From the NCBI GenBank assembly GCA_963820955.1, contig CAWGCA010000051.1, forward strand, positions 1 through 31,747: DNA of 31,747 nt, written 5' to 3'. A program made the translations under genes and the position numbers. Of this stretch, positions 23,013 through 31,747 are shown in pieces; position 1 is the first letter of the stretch, and each line of letters begins with the position of its first letter. Under the pieces are notes generated by a model. That model was not told where the DNA came from. It made no database searches and saw nothing but the letters and a program-made list of their open reading frames with translations. Source of the DNA: CAWGCA01 sp963820955 (GTDB taxonomy: Bacteria > Pseudomonadota > Gammaproteobacteria > Chromatiales > Chromatiaceae).

Positions 23013-24131
23013 TCAGTGGCCTACGCAGACACCGTCCAGAAAGCTATCCGCCCCGACGAAGAAGACAGCCATGTCTGGACGGCCGTAGACCCGTATTTCA
23101 AGATATTCGATGATTGCTTCAGCGGGCAATTGGAAGTCTGCCTCGATCATCTGCCAAGTCGGTTGCGCCGCTCCGTCGATCGGGTAGGTTCCATTGGGGC
23201 CAAGCGCGTTGATGGCGTGATGGCTGCTGCTCTCACCATTGGACTCCCTAACTCTCAACACAGGCTGCAGGTGTAGACCCTCGGCATTGCTGACAAATCG
23301 CATCGTCAGTTTTGTCAGGGACTGCCATTCTGCCATGGCGGACAGGTCCGGTGACAAATAGCTAACGCGCCAGTAGGCCTGCTGATCTGGTTCGCCCCCG
23401 GGCATTTCGTCCGATTCATAGAGATCCGGATCAGTTGGAATCCCTGTCGGGATCTTAAAACGCACCGAACCGCGGAGATCGCTTGGATTCGATGCCTTAT
23501 AGGCCTCGGGCCAGTTGGTACTATCCATCCAGGCCAGGGGGCCTAGGTTTTCCGACACTTTGCGGTCAACCAGGTCGCCATCGAATACACCCTCCAGCGT
23601 CCACGACTGAGTGGCAGGACTGGCATCATCGAATGTGAAGCAGTCGGCCGGGCCTTCGACCCAGAATTCAGGCGTCCTCTGCACCGTACCTGCAACGAAC
23701 GGCAGCAGCGCCTGGCGATAGTCGACGCTGATCAGCGCTTCGTAGTAACCGTAATCAAGGCCCTGCTCCTGCAGGTAGCTGTATTGGTTGGCGGTGCCTT
23801 CCTGCATATCTCTCGCCAACAGCCAACCACCAGGCTGCGGTAATGGCCGGAATGAAACCTCGGGCGTGCGCGGAATCGTCAGATAGGGTTTGATCTCAGC
23901 TGAAACAGTAAACGGTTGCTGGTGCAAGGCCTCACTCACCATCTCGTTCCTGATCGTCGGTGCACACCCCACAGCCAAAAACAGTATGAAACTGGCCAGA
24001 ATGATTTTCAGCGGTATACTTCCTTCGTATAAAAATTTGCTTTCAGCAAACACCACTGATGGCACCATCAGCAACACCAACAAACACGGCCGTCCCTGTT
24101 TAACGTAACCACTCTTATCTGCTTTGGCCAT
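23013..24131 (-). CDS. Probable lipoprotein of unknown function
   Basis: A 372-residue exported protein. AGGAGG lies six bases before the ATG at 24131, supporting that start. Two hydrophobic segments follow each other: 16-29 (CLLVLLMVPSVVFA), which looks like a signal peptide, and 41-55 (LKIILASFILFLAVG) ending in the lipobox-like AVGC, with C56 as possible lipidation site. The remainder is soluble and strand-rich; the C-terminal 100 residues (ending FFVGADSFLDGVCVGH) resemble a carbohydrate-binding-type beta sandwich only in general pattern. It lies 56 bases downstream of the large repeat-metallopeptidase gene in the same orientation and may share its transcript. Confidence 0.65.
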   Translation of the reverse strand: MAKADKSGYVKQGRPCLLVLLMVPSVVFAESKFLYEGSIPLKIILASFILFLAVGCAPTIRNEMVSEALHQQPFTVSAEIKPYLTIPRTPEVSFRPLPQPGGWLLARDMQEGTANQYSYLQEQGLDYGYYEALISVDYRQALLPFVAGTVQRTPEFWVEGPADCFTFDDASPATQSWTLEGVFDGDLVDRKVSENLGPLAWMDSTNWPEAYKASNPSDLRGSVRFKIPTGIPTDPDLYESDEMPGGEPDQQAYWRVSYLSPDLSAMAEWQSLTKLTMRFVSNAEGLHLQPVLRVRESNGESSSHHAINALGPNGTYPIDGAAQPTWQMIEADFQLPAEAIIEYLEIRVYGRPDMAVFFVGADSFLDGVCVGH

Positions 24132-24187
24132 CTCGCACCTCCTGACGTTAAAGCTTGAGTGATAGTTGTTTCTTGGTTTCCTGGCTA

Positions 24188-27100
24188 CTAGTCATTTGGG
24201 TCTTCGGATGAAGCGCCTTTTACTTCTGGATCAAGAGAATTCAGAGGAGACTGTTGTTGTCTGACGTCGACAGAACCTCCTGCAGACTGACCGCGGGGTT
24301 TGACTTCGTCAACCTGTTGTGCTCGCGAACGGCAATCAGGGTCGTTTTGATGATCCTTGCAGAATCGCAGCATAGGCTCGCGCATTCCCAAACGATGCAG
24401 CACCTGCCCAGAACTCAGATCCACAATCTGAATCTTTTGGGATTGGTTGATAAATGGAACGATGACCGTAAAATCGACGTTATCCTTCATCATGTAACCA
24501 GGCTCACCGTCCTTATGATCAAAGATGTGGAAAGCGGTCGGATCGGCTACAAAGACCTTGGACAACACCTGGTCTTCTGCGGAAAGCTGCTCAACTAGCA
24601 ATGCACCATGTTCCCTGAGTTCGTTGGGCGGATCATTATAGGCAATGCCGACACGCCGCAGCGAAATCTCGCCCTTGTTGGTGTTGTAGGTGAGTATGAC
24701 TACCTTGGCCGGCCCGGCAACTCCTGGTTGCGAAACGGGCGCTAGCGCAGCAGGTGCCGCCGAAGGGCCCTCGCATGCCGGCAACAGATTCAGTTTATGG
24801 ATCACGCGCGCACTGCAATCGGGCTCGAAGGTATTTCCCGAACGCATGTAACAGGTATCGGGGTCGGACTTCCACCAACCGTCTCCACCATCCACGCAAC
24901 AAGCCCGAACCCCAGTGCCACGCCAGTTACACCAGTTTGGAGAGCATGTGCCAACACAGTCATTAGGATCAAGGCCATTCGCAGTGGCGAAGTTCTGGCA
25001 TGTCAGGTTGGAAGCCCAGGTACATATTTCCTCTGGACAGAAATTGTCGGTGCAGCCAGCAGGATTCGTAGAACCAGCCTGACAATCAGCCTGCGTATGG
25101 AAAATGTTTGGGAAAGGTGCACTCGGTTGCCGGTATCCGCCATCGCAGCAGTATTCGTCGGCCATACCGAATATCTTATGGCCGGTCTCGTGCACTACGG
25201 TCCTAGTACTGTTATCTGGCGTTGAGAATACGGTACTGGAGCAGGCACGTCCGCCGCCGGTGAATACAATCGCGGCGGAGTCGGCGAAAGCACAATCCGC
25301 GTGATAATCGGCGGGCAGCTCCCACTTCTGACAGACCGGCTGGTAGTCGCCCTCTTCGGGATAGTAGTAAAAGTTGAACTTGCACTTTCTGTTGTCGATC
25401 TCAGGCACGCTGAAATAGCCGCTATGAATGAGAAACGTCACATCGTCTAGAAAGGCATCGGTATCGCCGCCATAATCCTTGTCTGCAACGAACACGATAT
25501 CGATTTTGTCGCTATGGGCTCCGTTCTCGATGATCGGGATGCAGTCGGGACATTCGTTCGGGCAGATCCCCTCGCAGTCTGCCCCGACCTCCAGAACGCT
25601 CTTGAAGCTATCGTTACAATCGCAGACATCGCCCTCCCTGTCGGAATCCCAGTCCGCTTGCTCTGGATTGGGAGTGGCTGGGCAATTGTCTACGGCGTCT
25701 ACCACACCGTCCGAGTCCTTGTCGGGCAGATACGCCTTGATCTTCGGTGTAGGGTGCACGTCTTTGAAGTTTCCGGCGATGATGCGTGTCCCCGAGGTCG
25801 CCGCCCAACCTGCGAAATCACCCAAACCGCGATTCTTCACGACAAAACCGCCGTCGGATTGAGCATAGGCCACAGGCAGGGTGTTCCAACCCGCTTCCCG
25901 GCGCAACAGCCCCACATCGGTAAGTCCGTTACCATCGAAGTCGCCGGTCACGATGCTGACGCCAGGGATCGCTGCCCAGCGGGCAAAGTCACCCACCGCT
26001 GGATTCTTAACTAAGTAGCTGCCATCGGCTTGTGTGTAGGCGACCGGCAGGGTGTCCCAACCGGCCTCCTGGCGCACCAAGGCAATGTCGGTACGCCCGT
26101 CCCCATTGAAGTCCCCGATTAATATGCGCACGCCGGAAGTCGCCGCCCAACGGGCAAAGTCGCCCACCGCCGGATTCTTCACCAGGTAGCTGCCATCGTG
26201 CTGCGTGTAGGCGACCGGTAGGGTGTTCCAACCGGTTTCCTGGCGCACTAGGGCAATGTCGGTGCGCCCGTCTCCATTGAAGTCACCAGTCTGCACACGC
26301 ACCCCGGACGTTGCTGCCCAGCGGGCAAAGTCGCCCACCGCCGGATTCTTCACCAGGTAACTGCCGTCGGGTTGGGTATATGCAACCGGCAGGGTGTTCC
26401 AACCAGCTTCCTGGCGCACCAAGGCAATGTCGGTGCGCCCGTCTCCATTGAAGTCACCAGTCTTCACGCGCACCCCGGACGTTGCTGCCCAGCGGGCAAA
26501 GTCGCCCACCTCCGGATTCTTCACCACATAGGTACTGTCGGTTTGCGTATAGGCGACCGGCAGGGTGTTCCAGCCTGCCTCCTGGCGTACCAGGGCAATA
26601 TCGGTGCGGCCGTCCGCATTGAAGTCACCACTCAGCACGCGTACCCCGGATGTCGCCGCCCAGCGAGCAAAGTCGCCCACCTCCGGATTCTTCACCACAT
26701 AGGTATTATCGGGTTGCGTATAGGCGACCGGCAGGGTGTTCCAGCCTGCCTCCTGGCGCACTAGGGCGATGTCGGCACGTTCGTCCGCATCGAAGTCACC
26801 GGTCAGCACACGCACCCCGGGCGTTGCCGCCCAGCGGGCGAAATCACCCACATCAGCGTTCCTCACAAGGTAGCTTCCATCGGACTGTGTGACAGCGACG
26901 GGAATCGTGCCCCAACCGCGTTCTTGGCGCACCAGCGCGATATCCATACGATTGACGTCCTGACGCACCAGTATCACATCGGTGCGATTATCGTCTCTGT
27001 CAAAGCTGCCAGTGAGTACTCGCACGCCAGGGGTTGCCGCCCAACGCGCGAAATCACCGACCGACCGGTTCTGAACAGCGTAGCTGCCGTCCTCCTGGGT

Positions 27101-28279
27101 GTAGGCGACCGGCAGGGTGTCCCAACCTGGCTGTCGACGCAACAGAGCAACGTCAGTGCGGTCATCTTGATTAAAATCACCGGTCAGCACCTCGACTCCG
27201 GGCGTTGCAGCCCAACGCGCAAAGTCACCAACCGATCGGTTCTGCACCCGGTAGCTGCCATCTTCCTGGGTATAGGCGACCGGCAGGGTATTCCAACCGG
27301 ATTCCTGACGTATCAGCGCGACGTCGGTACGACCATCACGATCAAAATCACCGGTCAGCACACGCACTCCTGACGTCGCCGCCCAACGGGCGAAGTCACC
27401 AACCGGCTGGTTCTGCACCAGGAAACCGCCGTCTTCCTGTGTGTAGGCAACCGGCAGGGTGTCCCAACCCGGCTCCTTGCGCACCAAGGCGACATCGGTC
27501 ATACCATTGGCGTCGAAATCGCCGGTCAGCACGTGCACCCCGGGCGTCGCCGCCCAACGGGCGAAGTCGCCAACCGGTCTGTTCTGCACCACGTAACTGC
27601 CGTCCTCCTGCGTGTAAGCGACCGGCAGGGTATTCCAACCGGCGCCTTGGCGCAGCAGCGCGACATCCGTACGATCGTCACGATTGAAATCACCGGTCAG
27701 CACGCGCACATCAGGTGTCGCTGCCCAGCGGGCAAAGTCACCAACCGGCCGGTTCTGTACCGCGAAGCTGCCGTCTTCCTGGGTGTAGGCGACCGGCAGG
27801 GTGTTCCAACCAGGCTCTTGGCGCACCAAGGCGACGTCTGTACGACCATCCCGATTGAAATCACCGGTCAGCACTTCGACACCGGGCATTGCCGCCCAGA
27901 GGGCAAAGTCACCGATCGATCGGTTTTTTACCAAGTAGCTGCCGTCCACCTGTGTATAGGCGACCGGCAGAGTGTTCCAACCAGGCTCCTGGCGCACCAA
28001 GGCGACATCCGTCAGGCCATTGGCGTCGAAATCTCCTTTGACGACACGCACCCCCGACATCATCGCCCAGTGGGCAAAGTCCGCGGCTCCCCGGTTCTCA
28101 ACAAGATAGCTGCCGTCCGCCTGCGTATGAGCAACCGGCAGGGTTGTCCACTGAGCCACTGCCGCGTTGCCCAGCGACAGAAACACAATAAGATAGAATT
28201 GGAAAGCTAGAAAGCTCCGCATACGTAAGCGCGAAGTAAAACGCAGTAGCCACAACTTACCGAAAATATACTCATCCAT
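24188..28279 (-). CDS. Large exported repeat protein with M64-like metallopeptidase domain
   Basis: A 1363-residue protein from the ATG at 28279, chosen because GGGAGAG lies just upstream; the frame opens at 28339. A signal peptide with a long N-region ends near VAQ (about residue 43). Fourteen repeats follow (about 43-854), consensus GWNTLPVAYTQ, VGDFARWAAT and GDFNGDGRTDIALVRQE. The last part is the calcium-loop type seen in VCBS/FG-GAP propeller repeats. Next comes a thrombospondin type 3-like segment (DKDSDGVVDAVDNCP). The peptidase-like domain has VVHETGHKIFGMADEY (25151-25192, His near residue 1030), matching HExxH...GxADEY of the M64 IgA-peptidase family, and is rich in cysteines. The last 200 residues are unassigned. 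It probably acts at or outside the cell surface; the substrate is unknown. Confidence 0.85.
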   Translation of the reverse strand: MDEYIFGKLWLLRFTSRLRMRSFLAFQFYLIVFLSLGNAAVAQWTTLPVAHTQADGSYLVENRGAADFAHWAMMSGVRVVKGDFDANGLTDVALVRQEPGWNTLPVAYTQVDGSYLVKNRSIGDFALWAAMPGVEVLTGDFNRDGRTDVALVRQEPGWNTLPVAYTQEDGSFAVQNRPVGDFARWAATPDVRVLTGDFNRDDRTDVALLRQGAGWNTLPVAYTQEDGSYVVQNRPVGDFARWAATPGVHVLTGDFDANGMTDVALVRKEPGWDTLPVAYTQEDGGFLVQNQPVGDFARWAATSGVRVLTGDFDRDGRTDVALIRQESGWNTLPVAYTQEDGSYRVQNRSVGDFARWAATPGVEVLTGDFNQDDRTDVALLRRQPGWDTLPVAYTQEDGSYAVQNRSVGDFARWAATPGVRVLTGSFDRDDNRTDVILVRQDVNRMDIALVRQERGWGTIPVAVTQSDGSYLVRNADVGDFARWAATPGVRVLTGDFDADERADIALVRQEAGWNTLPVAYTQPDNTYVVKNPEVGDFARWAATSGVRVLSGDFNADGRTDIALVRQEAGWNTLPVAYTQTDSTYVVKNPEVGDFARWAATSGVRVKTGDFNGDGRTDIALVRQEAGWNTLPVAYTQPDGSYLVKNPAVGDFARWAATSGVRVQTGDFNGDGRTDIALVRQETGWNTLPVAYTQHDGSYLVKNPAVGDFARWAATSGVRILIGDFNGDGRTDIALVRQEAGWDTLPVAYTQADGSYLVKNPAVGDFARWAAIPGVSIVTGDFDGNGLTDVGLLRREAGWNTLPVAYAQSDGGFVVKNRGLGDFAGWAATSGTRIIAGNFKDVHPTPKIKAYLPDKDSDGVVDAVDNCPATPNPEQADWDSDREGDVCDCNDSFKSVLEVGADCEGICPNECPDCIPIIENGAHSDKIDIVFVADKDYGGDTDAFLDDVTFLIHSGYFSVPEIDNRKCKFNFYYYPEEGDYQPVCQKWELPADYHADCAFADSAAIVFTGGGRACSSTVFSTPDNSTRTVVHETGHKIFGMADEYCCDGGYRQPSAPFPNIFHTQADCQAGSTNPAGCTDNFCPEEICTWASNLTCQNFATANGLDPNDCVGTCSPNWCNWRGTGVRACCVDGGDGWWKSDPDTCYMRSGNTFEPDCSARVIHKLNLLPACEGPSAAPAALAPVSQPGVAGPAKVVILTYNTNKGEISLRRVGIAYNDPPNELREHGALLVEQLSAEDQVLSKVFVADPTAFHIFDHKDGEPGYMMKDNVDFTVIVPFINQSQKIQIVDLSSGQVLHRLGMREPMLRFCKDHQNDPDCRSRAQQVDEVKPRGQSAGGSVDVRQQQSPLNSLDPEVKGASSEDPND
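25717..28153 (-). repeat. Fourteen tandem 171-bp coding repeats
   Basis: In-frame direct repeats of 57 codons inside the metallopeptidase gene. Thirteen units are exactly 57 residues; unit 7 (about 26918-27127) has 13 extra residues from a local duplication of the DRTDVALVRQ segment. Units 9-12 (the part nearest 26100-26800) are almost identical in DNA, indicating recent amplification or homogenisation. Confidence 0.9.
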
Positions 28280-28960
28280 GACTGCTCTCCCGCAAACAAC
28301 GCCACCCAGAACATCTCTTCCAGCCGACGCTTTATCCACACTTAAAATAAGTATAATATTTTATTTCCTAGCTACAAGGCGTTTTGCAGTATTCAGTTCC
28401 GACAAAAAGCGGGCCAGCTCGTTAGCTGGTAGGGTCGAGGACTGGCGCGGTAATCCACTAGGCAAGCCCTTGTCTGTATCCGGAGTTTCCTCCTTCGTGC
28501 CCGGGTAGAGTTCACCGTAATCCCGTCTCCAGCCCCCTGTGGGTCCCGAAAATAGGAGTCTGTTGATTCTGTTGCATATATCTGGATGATGGTTGATCCT
28601 TGCACCCATGGTACGACTGATCCATTTCCTGCTGATGTATGAGCAAAAAGACCAGGTTCTTCATCGTTCAGCAGGGTAGGGCAGACTACCAGCGTGCGCA
28701 AGATCTACTGTCAATTGTCTGTTTTTATGCGCGAAGTTACAATTCGCCACCCACAGGCCAACTACCGCCTTTAGTCAAACGCGAATGAACGGCAAATCGC
28801 AACTGAAAGCGGTCATCCAAAAGAAAGATTGATCGATAGATGCTGCCTCTCTCAGCCGGTCGCACATGAGCAGGCCTCGTCGCGTCTGGGTGCTTTCTGC
28901 CCCCCCCCTTTACATCCCGACGGTCAACGACATCGCGCCAGAAGCCAATGCCCCATGCTG
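28280..28960 (-). other. Long intergenic region upstream of the metallopeptidase gene
   Basis: About 680 bases. The 28330-28380 part is AT-rich and may hold the promoter of the leftward gene. Minus-strand open frames at 28361-28609 and 28393-28701 overlap each other, lack ribosome-binding sites and match nothing I know. They might be a decayed gene. Confidence 0.4.
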
Positions 28961-30595
28961 CTATGGAATTATTAATGGGGGTATTATAGGCGATAAGCGA
29001 AAGTCAGGAGGAGGTTGGGGATTGAGAATGTCATCGCAGGATACGACCCCGTACCGAGGCTCGCTGTAGGTAAAGTACACGGTGGAGTGAGTGCTTGGTT
29101 CCGCATTTTCGAAATCCAATGCATCCATTGCGCAATAATCCTGCGAGGGCTCTAGGCACGGTACGTAGATATCTTTCTGTTCCCACACGTAGTACGTTTT
29201 GCGCTCATCTCCTTCGGACTCAGTAGTCATACTGCCGGACACGAAATCTGCGAATGTTGTCCCGTCGGGCTCCCAACGGTCCCACGAAATGGGACCAGGG
29301 AAACAAGCATTAGCTTCGCCCGGACGAAAGTGCATTCGATAAAAATTGCGTCTGGAAGGAGAACCGGCAGGCCAGGCTGCTCGATTAAATGGTGATGAAA
29401 AACCGGCACTGTAACGGGACGATGACGCGTTGTAGGTAAGCATCGGTTCTTTTGCAGGCATTATTGGATTGTTAAGGTTCGTCACGATTTCGAACGGCGG
29501 TTCAGTGACCCTTTTTTCTTCTGCGCCCGCCGTCGTGTATGCACCTTCAGCTACCCCGTATACGACCCACCCCCCATTCTCTCCCGCTTGAACCCATCGT
29601 GCCCGAAAATACTGGTTATCGCAGGCGGTCGTGTAGCCGACCAGGTAGCGATTTTTGTGGCTGTCGAAAGCAATGACTGTTTCACTGTAATTGCTCTCAT
29701 GCTTATCTATGGCGTCGGTGAGTACTTCTCCTGCGTCGACGACGGTTTGCGGGGTGTCGGAACAATCGTTCGCGCCGGTGATGGCGAAACCCGCGTAAGC
29801 ACTGAGCAGGTCACCCGCAGCGTCGAAGGGGTAGATTTTCACGCGGTTGGGGCCGGGATCTCCCCGATCACCATACCTGCCCGCAGCAAACGCGACGAAG
29901 AATCCATCCGCACCGGCTGCAACGCTAACCCCGCGAGCGAGACCCTCATAGGGGGTTTCCACGCGCGAGATTTCGCCAGTGTCGACGTCAACCTTAAACC
30001 ACGAGAAACTGCAAGAAGAGATCCCATCCTCGCCCACGCATTCTGTGTACTCGTCGAGCGCAGCATCGCTCTGCGACCGCGTTAGAATCGCCACCAGGAC
30101 AATTGTTTCCTCGGGGTGATAAGCTGCCGCGAAATCGGACACCAGTTTCCCCTCTTGCCCATAACCACCTTCATGGATCAGCGTCAAATCATTTGCCGAA
30201 AGAATCCGCCAACTTAACCGGGCGGGTGGTTCCGTGTTGTCTATCCAGGCAAGAAAATAATGCTCTCCGGCTCGCACCAGTTCCACCGGATGTGAGACGG
30301 CTGTTGGCGAGATGATTCCATCAACAGTATGCGTTGCACCGTCATCAGGTAACAGCTTGACGAAAATCTGGGTCGCCTCCTCATCGCCGTCTTCAGACGA
30401 CACTTGCCACGCGACAGCAGCATTGAAAGGCGAATCTGCAACTTGCGGCGCTGTTGCTACAGTAGGATTTCTGGCGATATCTTCGCTCATCATTATTGGC
30501 TCGATACTGCAACTGCTTGCCGCAAAGGCTATCACTAAACCCGTTGCAATGCTTCGCGTCTGTGCTAGAGAATTCTTGAGTTTGTTCTGCTCCAT
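28961..30595 (-). CDS. Probable lipoprotein of unknown function, 544 residues
   Basis: The N-terminus has basic residues, a hydrophobic core (ATGLVIAFA) and the lipobox AASSC with C29, so it is probably a lipid-anchored envelope protein. GGGAG lies seven bases before the ATG at 30595. The mature part consists of strand-rich blocks alternating with statements such as AVAWQVSSEDGDEEATQIFV and VSVAAGADGFFVAFAAG, which suggests a beta-propeller with several blades, but I cannot name the family. The C-terminus is Pro-rich (ILNPQPPPDFRLSPIIPPLI). It has the same orientation as the repeat-metallopeptidase gene, 680 bases away. Confidence 0.65.
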   Translation of the reverse strand: MEQNKLKNSLAQTRSIATGLVIAFAASSCSIEPIMMSEDIARNPTVATAPQVADSPFNAAVAWQVSSEDGDEEATQIFVKLLPDDGATHTVDGIISPTAVSHPVELVRAGEHYFLAWIDNTEPPARLSWRILSANDLTLIHEGGYGQEGKLVSDFAAAYHPEETIVLVAILTRSQSDAALDEYTECVGEDGISSCSFSWFKVDVDTGEISRVETPYEGLARGVSVAAGADGFFVAFAAGRYGDRGDPGPNRVKIYPFDAAGDLLSAYAGFAITGANDCSDTPQTVVDAGEVLTDAIDKHESNYSETVIAFDSHKNRYLVGYTTACDNQYFRARWVQAGENGGWVVYGVAEGAYTTAGAEEKRVTEPPFEIVTNLNNPIMPAKEPMLTYNASSSRYSAGFSSPFNRAAWPAGSPSRRNFYRMHFRPGEANACFPGPISWDRWEPDGTTFADFVSGSMTTESEGDERKTYYVWEQKDIYVPCLEPSQDYCAMDALDFENAEPSTHSTVYFTYSEPRYGVVSCDDILNPQPPPDFRLSPIIPPLIIP

Positions 30596-31255
30596 TGGAT
30601 ACTCCCTGCTTTCCCTGATCCTACCTTCTTGGTCGTTACTATAAAGCTAGTAAACTACGAGCATCCAGACGTGTCTAGAACGGTTGTGTTTACTACTGGC
30701 ATGCTGGGAAAATGCGCCTCTGTCCTTTATTTAGAGGTATAGTTCTCAACTAATAGTTTGTACTAATAAGCTGCGGTTCTACTGATTCAGATCAAACAGA
30801 AGACAAGATTAATATAATCGTTATCAATAAACCCGGTTATACAACGAACGGCTGAAAAGGCTGTGGAGAATGTGTTAAAACGAATATCCAGTAACCGTTG
30901 AATGTCTTTTTCCCGCCACTTTCAGCCGCTCCGGCATTTCGCAGGAAGGACTGCAACGGGTCGATTAGAGACATCCTAGTGTTGGGGTTGGTTATAACCT
31001 CAAATCCCACTATGGCACTCAGATGCCGGTTCAGGTAAGGGCGACCATCCCAGTAGCCTTGGCCATAAGCGGACTTTTTCGCCCTCGGGTAGTAACAATT
31101 GCCAACTGCTTTTTCGTCCGCTGGCCGCTTGCTGCGGTCGCCAAAATCGATACGAGCTTCCGGTTTCCGCCGAATCATCTCAAAGCAGCGATCGAACAGT
31201 CGAATTCTAGATCCCAACGCTACTGAGCGGGTGGTTGGATCGGAAGGTCGCCACC
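30596..31255 (-). other. Region without a supported gene
   Basis: 30596-30836 is AT-rich and holds the upstream region of the lipoprotein gene. From 30837 to about 31255 a minus-strand frame stays open downstream of the EamA remnant, but the encoded residues match no family I know and look like a chance extension. Confidence 0.4.
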
Positions 31256-31747
31256 AGGCGCTTGAATATACGCTAAGCACAGTAACGCTGACCAAAATCA
31301 ACCCCATGCCGAAGAACTGCAGTCCGGCTAGGCTTCGTTCAGGACCACGACACCAAACAGAGACGCGGTGACTGGCTCGACCATCGCAACAATCGAGGCG
31401 GCGATCGGCGTGGTACGGCGCAGACCGACGATATAGAGAAAGAACGATAATCCGCCGCCAACCACACCGAGTGTGACGAACAACGGCCATTCCGTCGTGG
31501 TCGGCGCGGCCACGAGCTGACCAAAATCGCCGGGCCAGATGAGGAGAGCGACGTGTCGCGAACGCAATTACCAGAATCGCCTGTGGGCTGCCGTACGGCA
31601 CCGCGTACTTGAAGCCGAAAATGAATACCGCGTAGAAAAGCCCGGCGAGCAGCCCGGCACCGATGCTGATCAGCGTGACGCCGCTCGCGTCGGTCTCGTA
31701 AATGCGTGTGAGTAAGAAGCAATACGTAAACGCGCCAGGTAGACATA
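31256..31747 (-). pseudogene. EamA/DMT-family transporter, frameshifted C-terminal part
   Basis: Read on the minus strand, membrane segments of an EamA (drug/metabolite transporter) protein are spread over two frames. GAGLLAGLFYAVFIFGFKYAV is in one frame, then near 31565 the frame shifts to LLIWPGDFGQL, FVTLGVVGGGLSFFLYIVGL and the EamA signature IAASIVAMVEPVTASLFGVV. After LNEA a stop occurs, while LAGLQFFGMGLILVSVTVLS continues in the first frame near 31331. Two shifts in about 500 bases make it a pseudogene unless they are sequencing errors. The N-terminal half lies beyond the window edge. Confidence 0.75.

Noticed and set aside
25717..28153. Regular 171-bp spacing considered as a CRISPR-like array
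   Set aside because: Repeats are in-frame coding units with diverged copies throughout and no unique spacers; no cas genes.
28332..28340. A perfect DnaA box TTATCCACA upstream of the metallopeptidase gene
   Set aside because: Single occurrence with no replication gene nearby; probably chance.
28361..28701. Two overlapping minus-strand frames of 82 and 102 codons
   Set aside because: They compete for the same DNA, lack ribosome-binding sites and match no family known to me.

Overview
The window looks like the chromosome of a GC-rich gammaproteobacterium. The host assignment is an inference from the nuo genes, the initiator tRNA and two genes with PEP-CTERM-type sorting tails; a Chromatiales-like sulfur or sediment bacterium would fit, but no single gene proves it.

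Layout. (1) 1-3459 is chromosomal backbone: the end of nuoL, complete nuoM and nuoN, then an initiator tRNA-Met with its own promoter. (2) 3479 to about 17770 is the control, replication and partition end of an integrative and conjugative element (ICE) sitting at the 3' end of that tRNA. The integration block runs leftward as one overlapping cluster: flhD-like, flhC-like, an excisionase-like gene, tyrosine integrase. A response regulator with a degenerate HD-GYP domain separates this from a second flhD/flhC-like pair. Across an AT-rich regulatory gap a helix-turn-helix gene starts a rightward block: ParB-like (PFGI-1 type), DUF2857, STY4528-type replication protein, a candidate origin with two perfect DnaA boxes, a TIGR03761-type protein, a small possible ParR, a ParM-like ATPase, DUF3577 (STY4534 family), RadC and DUF6573. 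A leftward zinc-ribbon/XRE pair closes the block. (3) 17.8-31.7 kb is an accessory, partly decayed region. It holds a ~0.9-kb inverted duplication carrying two copies of a PEP-CTERM-type secreted protein, a frameshifted IS110-family transposase with a strong stem-loop just after it, remnants of IS91, ATP adenylyltransferase-like, DUF1214 and EamA genes, two lipoproteins, and a 1363-residue exported protein with fourteen 57-residue repeats and an M64-like metallopeptidase domain.

How it may work together. FlhDC homologues (SetC/SetD) are the master activators of SXT/R391 ICEs. Here one such pair is the front of the xis-int cluster, so activator synthesis and excision look directly coupled. The second pair, the HD-GYP regulator and the helix-turn-helix gene could tie this switch to a cell signal. 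The rightward block would replicate and segregate the excised circle. No relaxase, coupling protein or type IV secretion gene, and no second attachment site, is visible, so the element either continues outside the window or has been interrupted.

The most noteworthy observations are the two FlhDC-like pairs around a regulator lacking the HD histidine, a cluster of near-identical palindromes inside the replication-protein gene, the adjacent DnaA-box origin candidate, and the repeat-metallopeptidase.
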